This document shows positions 32,040-43,397 of a stretch of 64,000 bases of DNA, in pieces. The stretch is from Corythucha ciliata. Lineage: Eukaryota > Arthropoda > Insecta > Hemiptera > Tingidae. Both the position numbers and the translations under genes were made by a program. The stretch spans positions 1,736,001 through 1,800,000 of the forward strand of contig CM075943.1 of the NCBI GenBank assembly GCA_038030265.1, read 5' to 3'. The notes beneath the pieces were generated by a model. The model was not told where the DNA came from, searched no databases, and was given only the letters and a program-made list of their open reading frames with translations. Position 1 is the stretch's first letter; each line of letters begins with the position of its first letter.

Positions 32040-34803
32040 CAGTGACGGATCCAAGGGAGGGGCCACAGGGGCCATTTAATCAAGTTTAATTTTAATTTTA
32101 ACAAGACCTTAATCATGTTAAGGTGACATTATTGTATATTTTATAAAAAAAACTCGTCGGTATCACGAAAAAATGGGCAACTTCATAACGAAATCGTCTG
32201 TTTTATGAGAAAACTTTCAATTTTGTAAGGCATCTTAAGCTTATGAGCATAATGGTTGATTTAATGAGGAAATTTTCAGTCTAAAAGGCGTCAATTTGAT
32301 GAGTATATTGTCAGTTTGATAAGCTAATATTCAATTTTATGAAGGAAATGACATATTGTTGTATGAGGAACTGTCAATTGGTATAATGAGAAAATTGCCC
32401 TTTTTGAACGAATTTCCAATTTTCTAAGGAAATTGTTAGTTCAAATTGGAAATTGTTACTTTCAAGAGGAAACCGTAAATTTTCTAGGAATCGTTAATTT
32501 TAGGACGAAATTTTCAGTTTCACGAGGAAATATTTAAATTGACCTTTTTATAAGCGCATTGCCAATTTAATTAAAAATTTTTATCAATTTGAAGCTAAAA
32601 TTATCAATTTAACGTGGAAATTGTAACTCATCCTCAATGATTTAGTTATGGTCCTTCGAACTTATTAATTTTGTCCCATGACTAATTGTTAATAAAGTAA
32701 TTGGAGATCGTTTATTTTGGATTTAAACTTATCATTTTTAATATGAATAGCCCACTATACGACGAAATGACCAATTTTAAGAGTGAATTGTCAATTTTAT
32801 ATGGAAATTATTAATTTTACAGGGAAATTGACAATTTTATGAGGAAATAATCAATATTATGAGGAAATTGTCAATATTATGAGGAAATTGTCAATTTTAT
32901 GAGGAAATTGTCAATTTTATGAAGAAATTGTCCATTTTACGAGGAAATGGTCAATTTTATGAGAAAATTGTCAATTATATAAGGAAGTAGTCCGTTTTAT
33001 GAGGAAATTGTCTCTTTTATGAGGAAATTGTCACTTTTACGGGGAAATTGTCAATTTTATGAGGAAATAATAAATTTTATGAGGAATGTTTTTATTTCAT
33101 GGTGAAATTGTCAATTTTATGTGAGGAAATCGTCAATTTTTATGAGGAAATTGTCAATTTTATGAGGAAATTGTCCGTTTTATGAGAAAATTGTCAATCT
33201 TATAAGGAAATCGTCAATTTTATGGGGAAATTGTATGCTTTTAAGGAAATTGTCAATTTTATGAGGAAATGGTAAACTTTATCAGAAAACTCAATTATAT
33301 GAGGAAATTGTCAATTTTTTGAGTAAATTGTCGCCTTCAAGAGGAAGTAATGGTCACTTTTACGGGGAAATTGTCAGTTATATGAGGAAATGATGACGTT
33401 TATGAGGAAATTGTCTGTTTTATGAGGAAATTTACAGTTTTATGAGGAAATTGTCTATTTTGTGGGAAAATTGTCGATTTTATGAGGAAATGGGATATGT
33501 TACAAGGAAATTGTCACTGTTATGAAGAAATACTCAATTTATTGGGAAATTGTCAATTTTACGAGGAAAATGTCTATCTATGAGGAAATTGTCAATTTTA
33601 CTAGGAAATTGTATATGTTATAAGGAAATTGTCAATTCTATGAGGAAATTGTATATGTTATAAGGAAATTCTCAATTTTATACAGAAATAATCAATTTTA
33701 CAGGGCAATTGTCAATTTTATGAGGAAATTATCCATTGCATGAGGAATTTGTCAATTTTATGAGGAAATTGTCCGTTTTATGAGAAAATTGTCAATTTTA
33801 TAAGGAAATCGTCAATTTTATGGGGAAATTGTATGCTTTTTAAGGAAATTGTCAATTTTATGAGGAAATGGTAAATTTTATCAGAAAACTCAATTATATG
33901 AGGAAATTGTCAATTTTTGGAGTAAATTGTCGCCTTTAGGAGGAAGTAATGGTCACTTTTACGGGGAAATTGGCAGTTATATATGGAAATGATGACGTTT
34001 ATGAGGAAACTGTCTATCTATGAAGAAATTGTCAGTTTTACTAGGAAATTGTATATGTTATAAGGAAATTGTCAATTCTATGAGGAAATGGGATATGTTA
34101 TAAGGAAATTCTCAATTTTATGCAGAAATAATCAATTTTACAGGGCAATTGTCAATTTTATGAGGAAATTGTCCATTGTATGAGGAAATTGTCAATTCTA
34201 TGAGGAAATTTTCAATTTTATAAGGAAATAATCATTGTTATAGGGAATTGTCTATTTTATGAGGAAATTGTCAATTTTATTAGGAAATTTTCAATTTTAT
34301 GAGCAATCGTCAATTTCATGAGGAGACTGTCAATTTTATCAACGGCCAATTTGGGTAAATTTGTTTGCCATTAAACCACCTTTGCTGGGAGGCCTATTTC
34401 AGTGACCGATTGCGCCAATTTTGCGCACAAAGAACCGTTTTTTGCTGGTTTCACCGTAATTTCCCGGATTTCCCTCGCCAAAAAACCAAATTTTGAGGAT
34501 TAAAATCACAGCGCTAGCCGTGGGACATAAGAGCTTCCCCTCCATCACTGCGCTGAGTTCACTTCATTCGGCGGGAGGCATATTTTTGCCAAACTAATAG
34601 TTCACGTTACGTTGATTGTTTTTTTTTTTTTTTTCACTTTTCCGGCCTTTGGGTTTCCTTCATTTTCCAATTATCAGTGATTGAGACCATTGAAAACTGT
34701 TTCCGTCTAGCAACTGTGTGACGTGTGGTATATTTCTAGGGGAGGGGGCCGGATGGACTCATAATATGGCCCCCTCCTCAAGCTGACTCTGGATCCGCGC
34801 CTG
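32040..34803. mobile_element. hAT-like element carrying a 20-bp minisatellite ('family B')
   Basis: Left end CAGTGACGGATCCAAGGGAG (32040), then GGGCC. Right end, read inward on the complementary strand, is CAGGCGCGGATCCAGAG, then GGAGGGGGCC. CTTTCAAG (32032-32039) and CTTTCAAC (34804-34811) form a 7-of-8 target duplication. Inside are ~150 bp of unique left DNA, a ~2.1-kb array and ~450 bp of unique right DNA. No transposase; non-autonomous. Confidence 0.75.
32190..34345 (+). repeat. 20-bp minisatellite AATTTTATGAGGAAATTGTC
   Basis: Around a hundred diverged tandem units of AATTTTATGAGGAAATTGTC, most regular at 32800-34340 and increasingly decayed to the left. A higher-order repeat is visible: the block from TAAGGAAATCGTCAATTTTA to ATGGTCACTTTTACGGGG occurs at about 33203 and again at about 33801, a period near 598 bp. 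Confidence 0.9.
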
Positions 34804-34811
34804 CTTTCAAC

Positions 34812-36394
34812 GACTGATCAAGTTGAGGGTCCGGAAGTCCAGACCCTCAACCTTGTGGCCATCAGATGGCGCAGGATTTGCCCATCATGACAGCAAACAC
34901 AGCCCTGTACCCTGCTGCGGATCTCCTTAAGATGTGGCGAGTACCTAGGCCGTTGCCGGCCCTTACCTGGCCTGTACCTCATCTTTCGCCCAGACTCCCC
35001 AGCAGAGTCGGTCCCATCACTCAGCTCGGCTCGTTAGCCGTAACTGGTGGCCAGCCACCCGCGCCCGACAGGCACGACGTGTGGAGGTGGGTCTTTCAGA
35101 GCTGGGAATGCTGGCATGCGCCATGAACCGAAACCGGGCAGGGAAGGTGCCCCTGTACCCTGCATAGTAGCCAAGACTCAAGAGTCGTCCTTGCCAATCT
35201 GGGCCTTCATTTTTTGCCCAATATTCTGTGCTGGAGGCACACGACGCACTTTTTCACTGTTTGACCCTTTTAAGAAATCTAATGTCCCCACGCACATTAA
35301 TGGCCACATTTTAATTAATTAGGTAATTTAATAAATGCAGAATTAAGAAGAGAAAAGAAGACGAGGGATGATAGGACGGGGGTCGAGGTATCATCTGTTC
35401 AGTTCCCCAAACCTCTAGAAGGTAGAATGCTGCCAGAAAAAAAGGTCTTGAAACAAATCTGGGAAAAAGTCGGACATTTCTTGCGCAAGTACTTGCCTGC
35501 CCATATGGCAATATATTTCAGTGTTTAAACTTGGTTCAAACGAAGCATTTTGGTTTTTTGTTTCACTTCAGCAGAGGGTTTAAGAGAGGGGGTAATAAAA
35601 ATGCTTCAAACACGTGCGAATAATTTCATACTAAGCCCCTCCATGGGCTTCAAAATGGGGATAATAAAAAAGAAATAATTCAATTTCTTGAACTATCGTT
35701 CAACCAAACAAACCTAAAACTCCACTTCTAATGTTTTTAACTACTTAAAACACCAGCTACAATAGAAGACAGGACAGAAAAGTCTCCGTGTGTACACGGC
35801 TTGGAACGTTCAAGTAAAATAAAAATGGACGAGCCAGTAAGTTCAGCTCTCGGTGTTATGAGGAAGTTTCACATTTTCCAAAAACGTTTTTTTCGATGAG
35901 GCATATCAATCCTTCCACATAAATATATAAAAATTTAAACCCCCTCAGACTTGACGTTGAGATTGAGAACTAAGTCACGTGACTGAGGTGTTTGCTTCAC
36001 TTTTTTCATGACGCGCAGCCCAACCAGGGGCCGTATTCCGAAGCCGCGTGAAAATGCCGCAAAAAGCTGTTGCTATGGCGGGATAATGTTATTACATATT
36101 CGGCGTCCTTGGATCCCGCTTGCGGCATTTTTTTACGACCGGTCAGATTAAGGCCCCAGCTCTCTAGTGTTATTGTTACTCTAAGGTGTGCACCGTGCTT
36201 AGGTTGAAGTAAAATGAAAAGAAAGTAACACGTAATCTTCGTCTCTTCAAATACAAGGCGCAGGCAAGCAAGGTACCGCAACAAATCCAGTGTATAACCT
36301 GGCTAGGTATAACTTATTCGCGGGGAATAATTAATATTCAATGAACGATTCAAGCGGTTTTTTTTGGTTTTTTTTTAAAAGAAAAATGGACTAT
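34812..36394. other. No confirmed gene; GC-rich segment 34860-35200
   Basis: 34866-35126 is an open frame in a GC-rich patch (SPRLPSRVGPITQLGS). I do not recognise it, and its Pro/Arg/Gly bias can come from composition. GGGGCCGTATTCCGAAGCCG at 36028 resembles a MITE terminus, but its partner is not obvious. Nothing else stands out. Confidence 0.35.
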
Positions 36395-36672
36395 TGCCCG
36401 TATTTAAGGCCCGTTCACAAGCTCTGTGCAATGCGTCTGTGGAGTCCATGTGACCTATCAAAATGCTTCATTTTTCGAGGGAATAAATTTGTTTGGTTGC
36501 ATTGAATCCACAGAACGTAAACATAGAGCTTGTGAACGGGCCTTTATGAACGTTCCTTGACATTAAGGAACCCTTGAAATTCATTAGAACAGATGTTTTC
36601 ATCGTGATCCAAACTGTTCTCAACGGTTCCTTGACTCAAGGAAGCTTCAAGGAACGTTCCTAAATACGGGCC
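36395..36672. mobile_element. MITE (GCCCGTATTTA ends) with another MITE inserted in its left arm
   Basis: Left TGCCCGTATTTA (36395) and, after the inserted MITE, GAACGTTCCTTGACATTAAG pair with CTCAAGGAAGCTTCAAGGAACG and TAAATACGGGC (ending 36671) on the right. The pairing across the inserted 137-bp MITE shows the order of insertion. Confidence 0.65.
36407..36543. mobile_element. Harbinger-like MITE, TTA duplication, copy a
   Basis: AGGCCCGTTCACAAGCTCTG at the left and AGAGCTTGTGAACGGGCCT at the right are complementary. TTA flanks both ends (36404-36406 and 36544-36546). The TWA target duplication is the hallmark of PIF/Harbinger. The interior is partly self-complementary (TCTGTGGAGTCCA...GAATCCACAGA). 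Confidence 0.85.
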
Positions 36673-36700
36673 TATATCTCAGTCAAATGAGCACCCTTTA

Positions 36701-36837
36701 AGGCCCGTTCACAAGCTCTATGTTTGTGTTGTGTGGTGTCTATGCAACCTATCAAAATGCTTCATTTTTCGAGGGAATAAATTCGTTTGGTTGCATAAAC
36801 TCCACACAACGTAAAAATAGAGCTTGTGAACGGGCCT
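36701..36837. mobile_element. Harbinger-like MITE, TTA duplication, copy b
   Basis: Same length (137 bp) and ends as copy a. TTA is at 36698-36700 and 36838-36840. It shares CCTATCAAAATGCTTCATTT and TCGAGGGAATAAATT with copy a, and differs mainly in the stem part (TTGTGTTGTGTGGTGTC). Confidence 0.85.
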
Positions 36838-36840
36838 TTA

Positions 36841-38575
36841 CGCCTGACACTACACAAAATTCAGGAAAATGGGAAGTCCACTTTGGAATCAACGGTGAGC
36901 CTTTAATGTTTCCAACGGATGCTTTTCCTTGGAACTTGAAATACGGAATCAAGATATAAATCAATTCCAGCTAAAAATGAAATCCGTATAATCACTTTCA
37001 CGAGAACTTTCGTCTCTCCATTATACAAAAGGGGTAACTGTGCACCCACCCCCACTCTAACATTAACAGGAAATGAAGAGTTTCCCCCTTCCCCCAGGCC
37101 CAATCTGAAACACCCAGTAAATTGATTCCCCCGAGGAAATTGGCTCGAGAGTCCGTCTTCATAACGTCATCAGTCGAGAGTTTTAACATGTTTATTTGTT
37201 TGCCGAAGTTGATAAATTTATATAAAAAGGTGAAAAAAAAAGGAGCAAGATTGATGTTTCTCAGTAAAAATTGAGGAAGGAAATTACTGCTTTGTTCAAA
37301 ACGACATTCTTCCCTCAACGTGCTCAATATTCTTCAACGAATCTTGTGAATGGCGGTCCTCTTCCCAAAGAAAATTCACCACATCCTGACCATTTCACCG
37401 TCAATGTTTCATTCCAAGCCATTGAATCGTCTAGATTCGTCTTGTCTTGTTCACCCTCTCCGTGCATGAATCGAGGACGGTCGTGTGATGTGAGTAATCA
37501 TTAGCTATTCACAGCACCGTCAGGCATCCTCTCGCTCTCTCTGTTAAACCCACTTTTGCACGGCCTTCAAAGTGAGAAAGACGAAGTGAGAGCGAATGGG
37601 CGAACTGTAATTTAGGCGTGTGAGATTGCAGACTGGATGAAGGGAGAGAAGAGGTCTGAAAAGTCCTCTCCCCCCCCCTCATCCCGTTTACTTTAGTTTC
37701 CCTAACAGTGAAGCAGCACGTAATTAGCGAATGCAAACCCGCAAGCCGCCCATTAGAAACCGTCTTCTGATCAATCTAAAGGGGATTGAAGTGGAAGAGA
37801 GAGCAAATGGTGAAAACTTGAACGTGATTCGTCCACAATGATTGTAATTAAAACCTTTCATTCTTTTCGGTCGCGATTAATCAATTTGATAATTAAGATG
37901 AGTGGTGGTGGTGGGGAGCTCCAAGGTGTTCAGGTTCTCACAACGAAACGGACTTAAATATCGTATTTTTTAAAAACTTATTAAAATAACTGTATAATTC
38001 AAAAATATGAAACTGCTAAAAACTTTAACGCTTCTCAGTGTATTTGCCTTCTGAGAATTCTACGGTGATACAGAGGGCCTAGAGAGGGATTAGATGCCTA
38101 ACAAACTTAAAAGCATCGCACAGCCTAAATCTCCATTTCAATGTAAAAGGAACCAAGTGGAAACTAAATTCTTGGGGAAATGTATAACGAAGTTGAAGTT
38201 TAATTAATCCAGAAAGTGGCCCCCATGTGGGGAGAACGTGAGAAACGAAGAGGAGAGGGCTGAAACTGTTCTCTTTTGGTCATAGGTTTCAAAGAGGATT
38301 CACCGGAGGTTTTGTACAAAAAGTATATACGATTAAAATCCACGCTGATCGAGTTATTCGTCGAAATTGTTTACGGGTCTCTACAGGATAACCTGTGGAG
38401 AACACAACAGCTTTTATTACCTATCGTAATATTAGTTCGAGTTCAGTTTTAGCTCTGAGAGTGAAAGTTTGTGCGCTTTTGTTGTTGTTTTGTACATTCT
38501 TTTCCGGTTCAGATAATTTTATCGAAACTATTTACTTTATATTTCTTTTGGATCTCATTATATAATTCCTCGAAG
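36841..38575. other. No gene seen
   Basis: Unique-looking sequence. Frames at 36903-37504 are short and motif-free. The stretch 38340-38575 just before the decayed jockey copy may include its 5' leader, but I cannot align it to 13244-13534 by eye. Confidence 0.4.
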
Positions 38576-38579
38576 AAAA

Positions 38580-40560
38580 ACACGCGGAATACCACACTTT
38601 CCAAATTAAAAACGAGCGTGCTTTTAGGGTCGTTATCAGAGGCCTTCACCACACAACGGATGTCAACGTTATCTGAAACCGAACACAAAAGATTCCGAGA
38701 TCTAAAACCTAAAAAGGCTATACCACGTAGTAGTGAAAGTTGAACCTCCTCGTCCTAAACGTACAGCCAAGAATATGGCCACTCAAGGAACTATTGCTAC
38801 AAAAAGGAAAGGTGTGTGAAATACGACGGTGACCATCCAACAAAATCGTGTCCAAGACCTCCAGATGCGACCCCAATCTGTACTAATTGTTGTGGAGCGG
38901 TTGCAGCTAATTATAAATGATGCCCTGTGCACGTCCAGCTCCAAAAGTCGAAAGCATTTCCCTCAGCTTCTCCAAGTTAAAAGATTAGCTAAAATTCTAT
39001 GGAATGTCACTCGTTACCCTGCTCACAAAACTGCACTGAACAAAGCATCTAAGGAGCTGAATGACGCACTGAAAAAAAAATAGACAGGAAGAAACTAATC
39101 GTAGCCTAGTCCTTCCGGGTACCAGGAATGGAACACTGTGGAGAAAAACTAAATCTAAATCCCTCACCAAAAAAAGTCCGGGCATACCCCCTCTTAAACT
39201 ACATCAGCGATGGTACTCAACTCCTTCTGAAAAGGTTGAACTGTTCTCGGCAATTTTAGAGGATCGATTCACTCCAAACTCACAACCGAGCCCAATTGAA
39301 GAAGAGGTCCAGCAGTCATTAACATCGCCTCTACAACTTAGCCCTTTCTACGAATTCTTTCGCCCAGCCCAAGTTAAAAATATAATTCGGCGTTCTGCAT
39401 GTCGTAAAGCCCCGGGTAATGATAATATAGTAGCACCCCTGTTAACCCATGTACCTCGAAACACACTTGTTTTGATGACCCAAATCTTCAATGCCTGCCT
39501 GCACGTAGGCTATATTCCCTCAAAATGGAAACATGCTATTGTCATCCTCATACATAAGCTCAAAAAGACCTCAAATAGTCCCCTAGAGGAAGTCTTGTTC
39601 CTCTTTTCTCCTAAATTTTCTAGAAATTACTCCTTCCAAAACTCATTCTTTACCTAGAACCTCTCATCCCTGCCTCACAGTTCGGCTTCCACAGTGCCCA
39701 CTCATGTCTTCATCAATTACATCGTGTAGCTGATAAAATACTGGACACCTAAGAAAGAAAAGAAACGTGTATTGGACTATTCGCTGACACCGAAAAGGCA
39801 TTCGATCGAGTGTGGCACTCAGGGATGCTTCATAAGTTAAAAAATGCCCTCCCAGACACATATTACCGTGTCCTTTTATCCTACTTGACGAACCGCACGT
39901 TCTCTGTTCGTTACCAGAGAGCCATGTCCCGTGCACGATGTATAAAAACAGGAGTTCCACAGGGGGGTGTACTGGGCCCCGCCCTGTTATAATCTCGTCT
40001 ATGCGGGTGACATCCCTTTTCCAGAAACAATGACTAACGCTCAATTCGCGGACGACACGGCCTTTCTCTGCAGCTGCAGAGAACATCAGGACTTGAAGCT
40101 TAGTCTGAACGAGTGGACGACTCGATGGAAGGTAAAGCTTAACCTTAAAAGTCTAGCGCGGTAATCTTCACTTACCTTTTTAATTACATCAAGCCTGCTT
40201 TAACCATTGGCCAAGATGAAGTCCCTATAAAAGCGGAAATCCGGTACTTAGGGGTAACCTTGGACAAACGTCTCACCTTCAAAGCTCACATAACCTCCGT
40301 AATAAAAAAATGTCGTCATCGTCTGAAATGCCTAAAATTACTCTTAGGAAACCGATCCCCGTTCCCCCTCATTGCAAAGCGCTTAATATATTTAATGCTC
40401 ATAAGGCCAATCTGTGAGTACGGTAGCCAAATTTGGGAAGGCGCTTCAGATTCACAAGTGAAACGGGTTCAAACCTTTCAAAACCGTCCTCGAAGAGTCA
40501 TTACCGACGCACCATGGTACATAAGAAATTTTAATCTCCACAAGGATGTCGAAATAACAA
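38580..40560 (+). pseudogene. Decayed jockey-like LINE, endonuclease deleted
   Basis: A relative of the element at 13244. ORF1 pieces are YHTFQIKNERAFRVVIRGLH (38600), then VKVEPPRPKRTAKN (38737) and a knuckle region CVKYDGDHPTKSCPRPP (38815). The sequence then jumps, without any endonuclease, to LWRKTKSKSLTKKS (39140), APGNDNIVAPLLTHVP, SQFGFHSAHSCLHQLHRV, TEKAFDRVWHSGMLHKL, TGVPQGGVLGPAL, FADDTAFLC (40052), RYLGVTLDKRLTFKAHI and APWYIRNFNLHKDVE (to about 40560). Multiple stops and frame changes. The deletion spans roughly from the end of ORF1 to the EN-RT linker. Confidence 0.85.
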
Positions 40561-40565
40561 CCGTG

Positions 40566-40680
40566 AAAGAGGCATCTACGACAAGCCCGACAACGAAATG
40601 TATGCAAGATACAAGCTAGCGAGTCGCCGTCAAAACTCCGATGAGTCAATAGATCAGTACCTTCGGTCATTAACAGTTAT
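40566..40680 (+). pseudogene. Gypsy-type gag scrap abutting the LTR copy
   Basis: Reads GIYDKPDNEMYARYKLASRR, then QNSDESIDQYLRSL, matching the YARH.LATRRQ..GES.D.YL..L motif of Gypsy gag proteins. It lies between the decayed jockey copy and the LTR start at 40681, so the LTR element probably landed in an older Gypsy gag. Confidence 0.6.
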
Positions 40681-40852
40681 TGTCGCTTGGAGCGAAGAGG
40701 GACATATGAGAGTGTATGGGTGGACTGCGAGCCACCAGTGTGAAGCCTTTCTGTGGTGACTGGGAGGAGGGAGGAAAAGAGAGAGAAAGAAAACGGAGAC
40801 GCTTGGAATAAAAAAAAGAAGGTAACCAGCTGATCAAGAGAAAAAATAAAAA

Positions 40853-41173
40853 ATGTCAGCTTCTTGGCAGCACGAAGGCGTTATCGGTGAGTCAAAAAAC
40901 TATTCATACTTCTTTGAGTATAAAATCTTTATCACGGAGCGAACCATGCAATTTAGCAATTACCTTAAAATAGAGATAACTGGTCCGGGGAACGATGCCT
41001 CGCAAGTTAACGAAATAAAGGAGATATTTGGTCTGAGGAACGATGCCTCAAAATATCTGTACGGAAATGGAAAGAGACACGATCACTATATTACATGCAT
41101 TTCAATCACCTGTAGCTACAACTACCAGTCTAAACATAAAACGCGGAGGACGTGGACACCTATAAGGGGATGA
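40853..41173 (+). CDS. 106-codon ORF inside the LTR, copy 1 (unknown protein)
   Basis: Opens MSASWQHEGVIGESKNYSYF and closes with a basic tail KHKTRRTWTPIRG. It differs from copy 2 at only two codons (ITER against IMER, ASQV against ASEV), both amino-acid changes. The protein contains a short internal repeat built on GxGNDAS/LRNDAS, because the DNA repeats GAACGATGCCTC. A second GG...CTG repeat flanks it. No family recognised, and no signal peptide or membrane segment. It lies in the U3 part, upstream of the TATA seen in copy 2, so it would need its own promoter. It may be chance; conservation between two young copies says little. Confidence 0.35.
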   Translation: MSASWQHEGVIGESKNYSYFFEYKIFITERTMQFSNYLKIEITGPGNDASQVNEIKEIFGLRNDASKYLYGNGKRHDHYITCISITCSYNYQSKHKTRRTWTPIRG

Positions 41174-41216
41174 TGAGGAGGGTGTCAATTGAAGACTAAA
41201 AATTAACTACATGTTT

Positions 41217-41360
41217 GGAACGAGCCAAACTAACCACTTATGGAACGAGCCATAAATTAACCATATTTGGAACGAGCCAAATTAACCCTTTAAAGACTAA
41301 AAATGGTCACCATATTATAACGCTACATTACAATAATTTGGAACGAGCCAAATTAACCAT
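41217..41360 (+). repeat. GGAACGAGCCAAATTAACCA tandem tract in LTR
   Basis: Four to five imperfect units of TTTGGAACGAGCCAAATTAA in copy 1. The same tract lies at 46169-46270 in copy 2 with a different arrangement, including a duplicated CACTTATGGAACGAGCCATA unit. Unit-number variation between copies is expected of replication slippage. Confidence 0.8.
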
Positions 41361-41904
41361 CGCAGTTTGGATTGACCCAAACAAACTAATTTTATCTAGG
41401 TTATTATTTATTCATCGCAGAGTTTGGAACTCGCGATATGGTGGAGATGCTACAAAACGACTTACGGTAATCACTAATCACACTACGGTTTACAAAGGTG
41501 CATGTATTGTACATGTCTACAAACGGAACCACCCCCTTTGTTGCTGTTGTTAAATGAAGTCTTACTCGTTAGTTACACGGGCAAAAATAACGGAAGAAGG
41601 GTGGCAGTCAGAACGCGATATTGTTATGTGTCTGTAGTGAAAGACAGGGATTAGGTCGTGATCCAAGCAGAACAACGCGAAAGATATCCCACGGAATATA
41701 TTTTTTATTATACATTTTCTTTTTTTAACGAGTCGCCCTCCAAAGCTCATATTAACAATAATTGATGGTAATGTTTTAAATTGGTAGGCGTTCTGGACAG
41801 GATACCCAGACAGGGCTTGAAAAACAAACAAACTGTAGACCATTACTAGTGAACAGTGAATTCAGAGGAGAACCTGTAGATTTTCGTTTCTATTGAGAAA
41901 TACC

Positions 41905-42928
41905 TGGAGCCTTATTCTCTAACACGATAGCAATCAAATTTCGATTGCAATGTTGCTATCCATCATAGAAACGTTGATATTCGGCATTCTGCAATTTTAG
42001 AAACAATGAATTTGAAGCAACGTTGCTAAGGAGTATTTCTTTAGTAGGTTATTATAGTAGCACCACCAGACTCTGTTGCTATATCGACAAATTCGATTGC
42101 AGTGTTGCTTTCATCTTTATCAAACCCCGTTATCATTGTGAATTTTAACTTTCCTCGGGCTAGCTTTTTTATTCAAGTCTGTCATGGGATAAGAACGTCG
42201 AAAGATTCTTATCTCAGCTCGCGCTTCTGATCTTCGCCATTCTGACTTCCGGCGCAGCAGCTTGTGGAGGATCAGCCCACAGCGAGAAATATTCTAGCTC
42301 GAAGTCTCAGATGAGAGTGTTGTGTGGTCGAGAAAGCCGCTAGTTCTGTCGTGAATGGTTTAGACGTCAGCATGTCCGCATTTTCATCCATGGCATTCTC
42401 ATCAATTGTCCGCTCTCATCTTCGTGAAGAGGCACGCTGCTGATTTCCCACATTACTCGGGTAGATTCTAGCTACTAGTGCTTGATTCTTCGTGGCTACT
42501 TGGGCGTGAGGATTCATAGTACGCTCCCGCTATAGACTAAAGAAACCGCACGTTTACACGTGCTACGTGATATGATCCTCACTGCTGCCTTATTTACATT
42601 TTTGAACTCTCCCTTAACGATATGAAAAACAAGCTGCTGGCAATTCAATATAATTTATTATATGACAGCAATAAAGGCAATTTTAAATTGAATTTACAGA
42701 CGTTCAAATGCGTATTTTATTTTCTTTCAGTGCATATTTAATGGCTTGGTCTCCTCCAGTATAGTTCTTTGGTTATTATTCCGAAGTCGATTTTCAATGT
42801 TGCTAAATCGGTATTCTCTAAAACTGCAATGCGGAAAAGCAACAAACAGATTTCAACAGTTCTACCATAGCAACATTGCTTTCTAGGCAACGTGTAAAAG
42901 CTTCGATGTTTTACAGAATAAGCCCCCT
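41905..42928. mobile_element. ~1-kb DNA element with GCTTATTCT ends and subterminal GCAATGTTGCTA boxes
   Basis: Left end GGAGCCTTATTCTCTAACAC (41907) pairs with GTTTTACAGAATAAGCCCCC (right, to about 42927). CTG lies outside both ends. Close to both ends, the palindromic word AGCAAYRTTGCT or part of it recurs (41950, 42020, 42105, 42798, 42868), like transposase-binding sites. The interior holds no transposase. Confidence 0.6.
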
Positions 42929-43397
42929 GAATCCGAATAAAATTCCGCTAAGTCAGATTTGTTGTGTACACTATTTCAACGTTCCTGAGATTCGCGGAAG
43001 AAAAACACCGCGAGCGAACACACAACTCGGACTCGGACACACAAAAATGCAAGTTTCACGAGCGGGAAGCCCCCCCCCCTCCCCGCAGCATCCAGTGTAT
43101 GTACTATCCGCCATTTTGAAAAATAAGGATCCTAAAACAGCGGGTTATTGGGTGTTTTCCATTTATTGAAGGGAAACACAAAAAAGCTTTAGATCTGCAG
43201 TAACAACTGAAGATCAACCCATACTCTGGTTCTTGAGTAAGTTCACGGCTACATAGATGGTAGAGTCAAACTAAATTATGTAAACCAACGGGGCTTTACG
43301 TTCAGCTACCTTTAGGGTGTCGTGGACGAGGTGGGAGCACACACTTTGTTTCAATTTTTTTTAAACATAAGCTAAGCCTTTGCTCAAATGATGCGGC

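Larger units (their letters stand above)
40681..41433 (+). mobile_element. Gypsy LTR, copy 1 (3' part missing)
   Basis: Begins TGTCGCT and is nearly identical to 45634-46343, diverging abruptly after TTTGGAACTCG. It lacks the TATA/AATAAA part present in copy 2. Copy 1 has extra material in the GGAACGAGCC tandem-repeat tract (41217-41352), which differs in unit number from copy 2. What follows (CGATATGGTGGAG) is unrelated to LTR copy 2. Confidence 0.75.

Noticed and set aside
32190..34345. CRISPR-like array of short repeats
   Set aside because: Units are contiguous and diverged with no spacers of uniform length, there are no cas genes, and the DNA is eukaryotic.
34866..35322. Open frames in a GC-rich patch as a host gene
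   Set aside because: Pro/Arg/Gly bias follows composition, frames overlap in two registers, and no domain or splice structure is recognisable.
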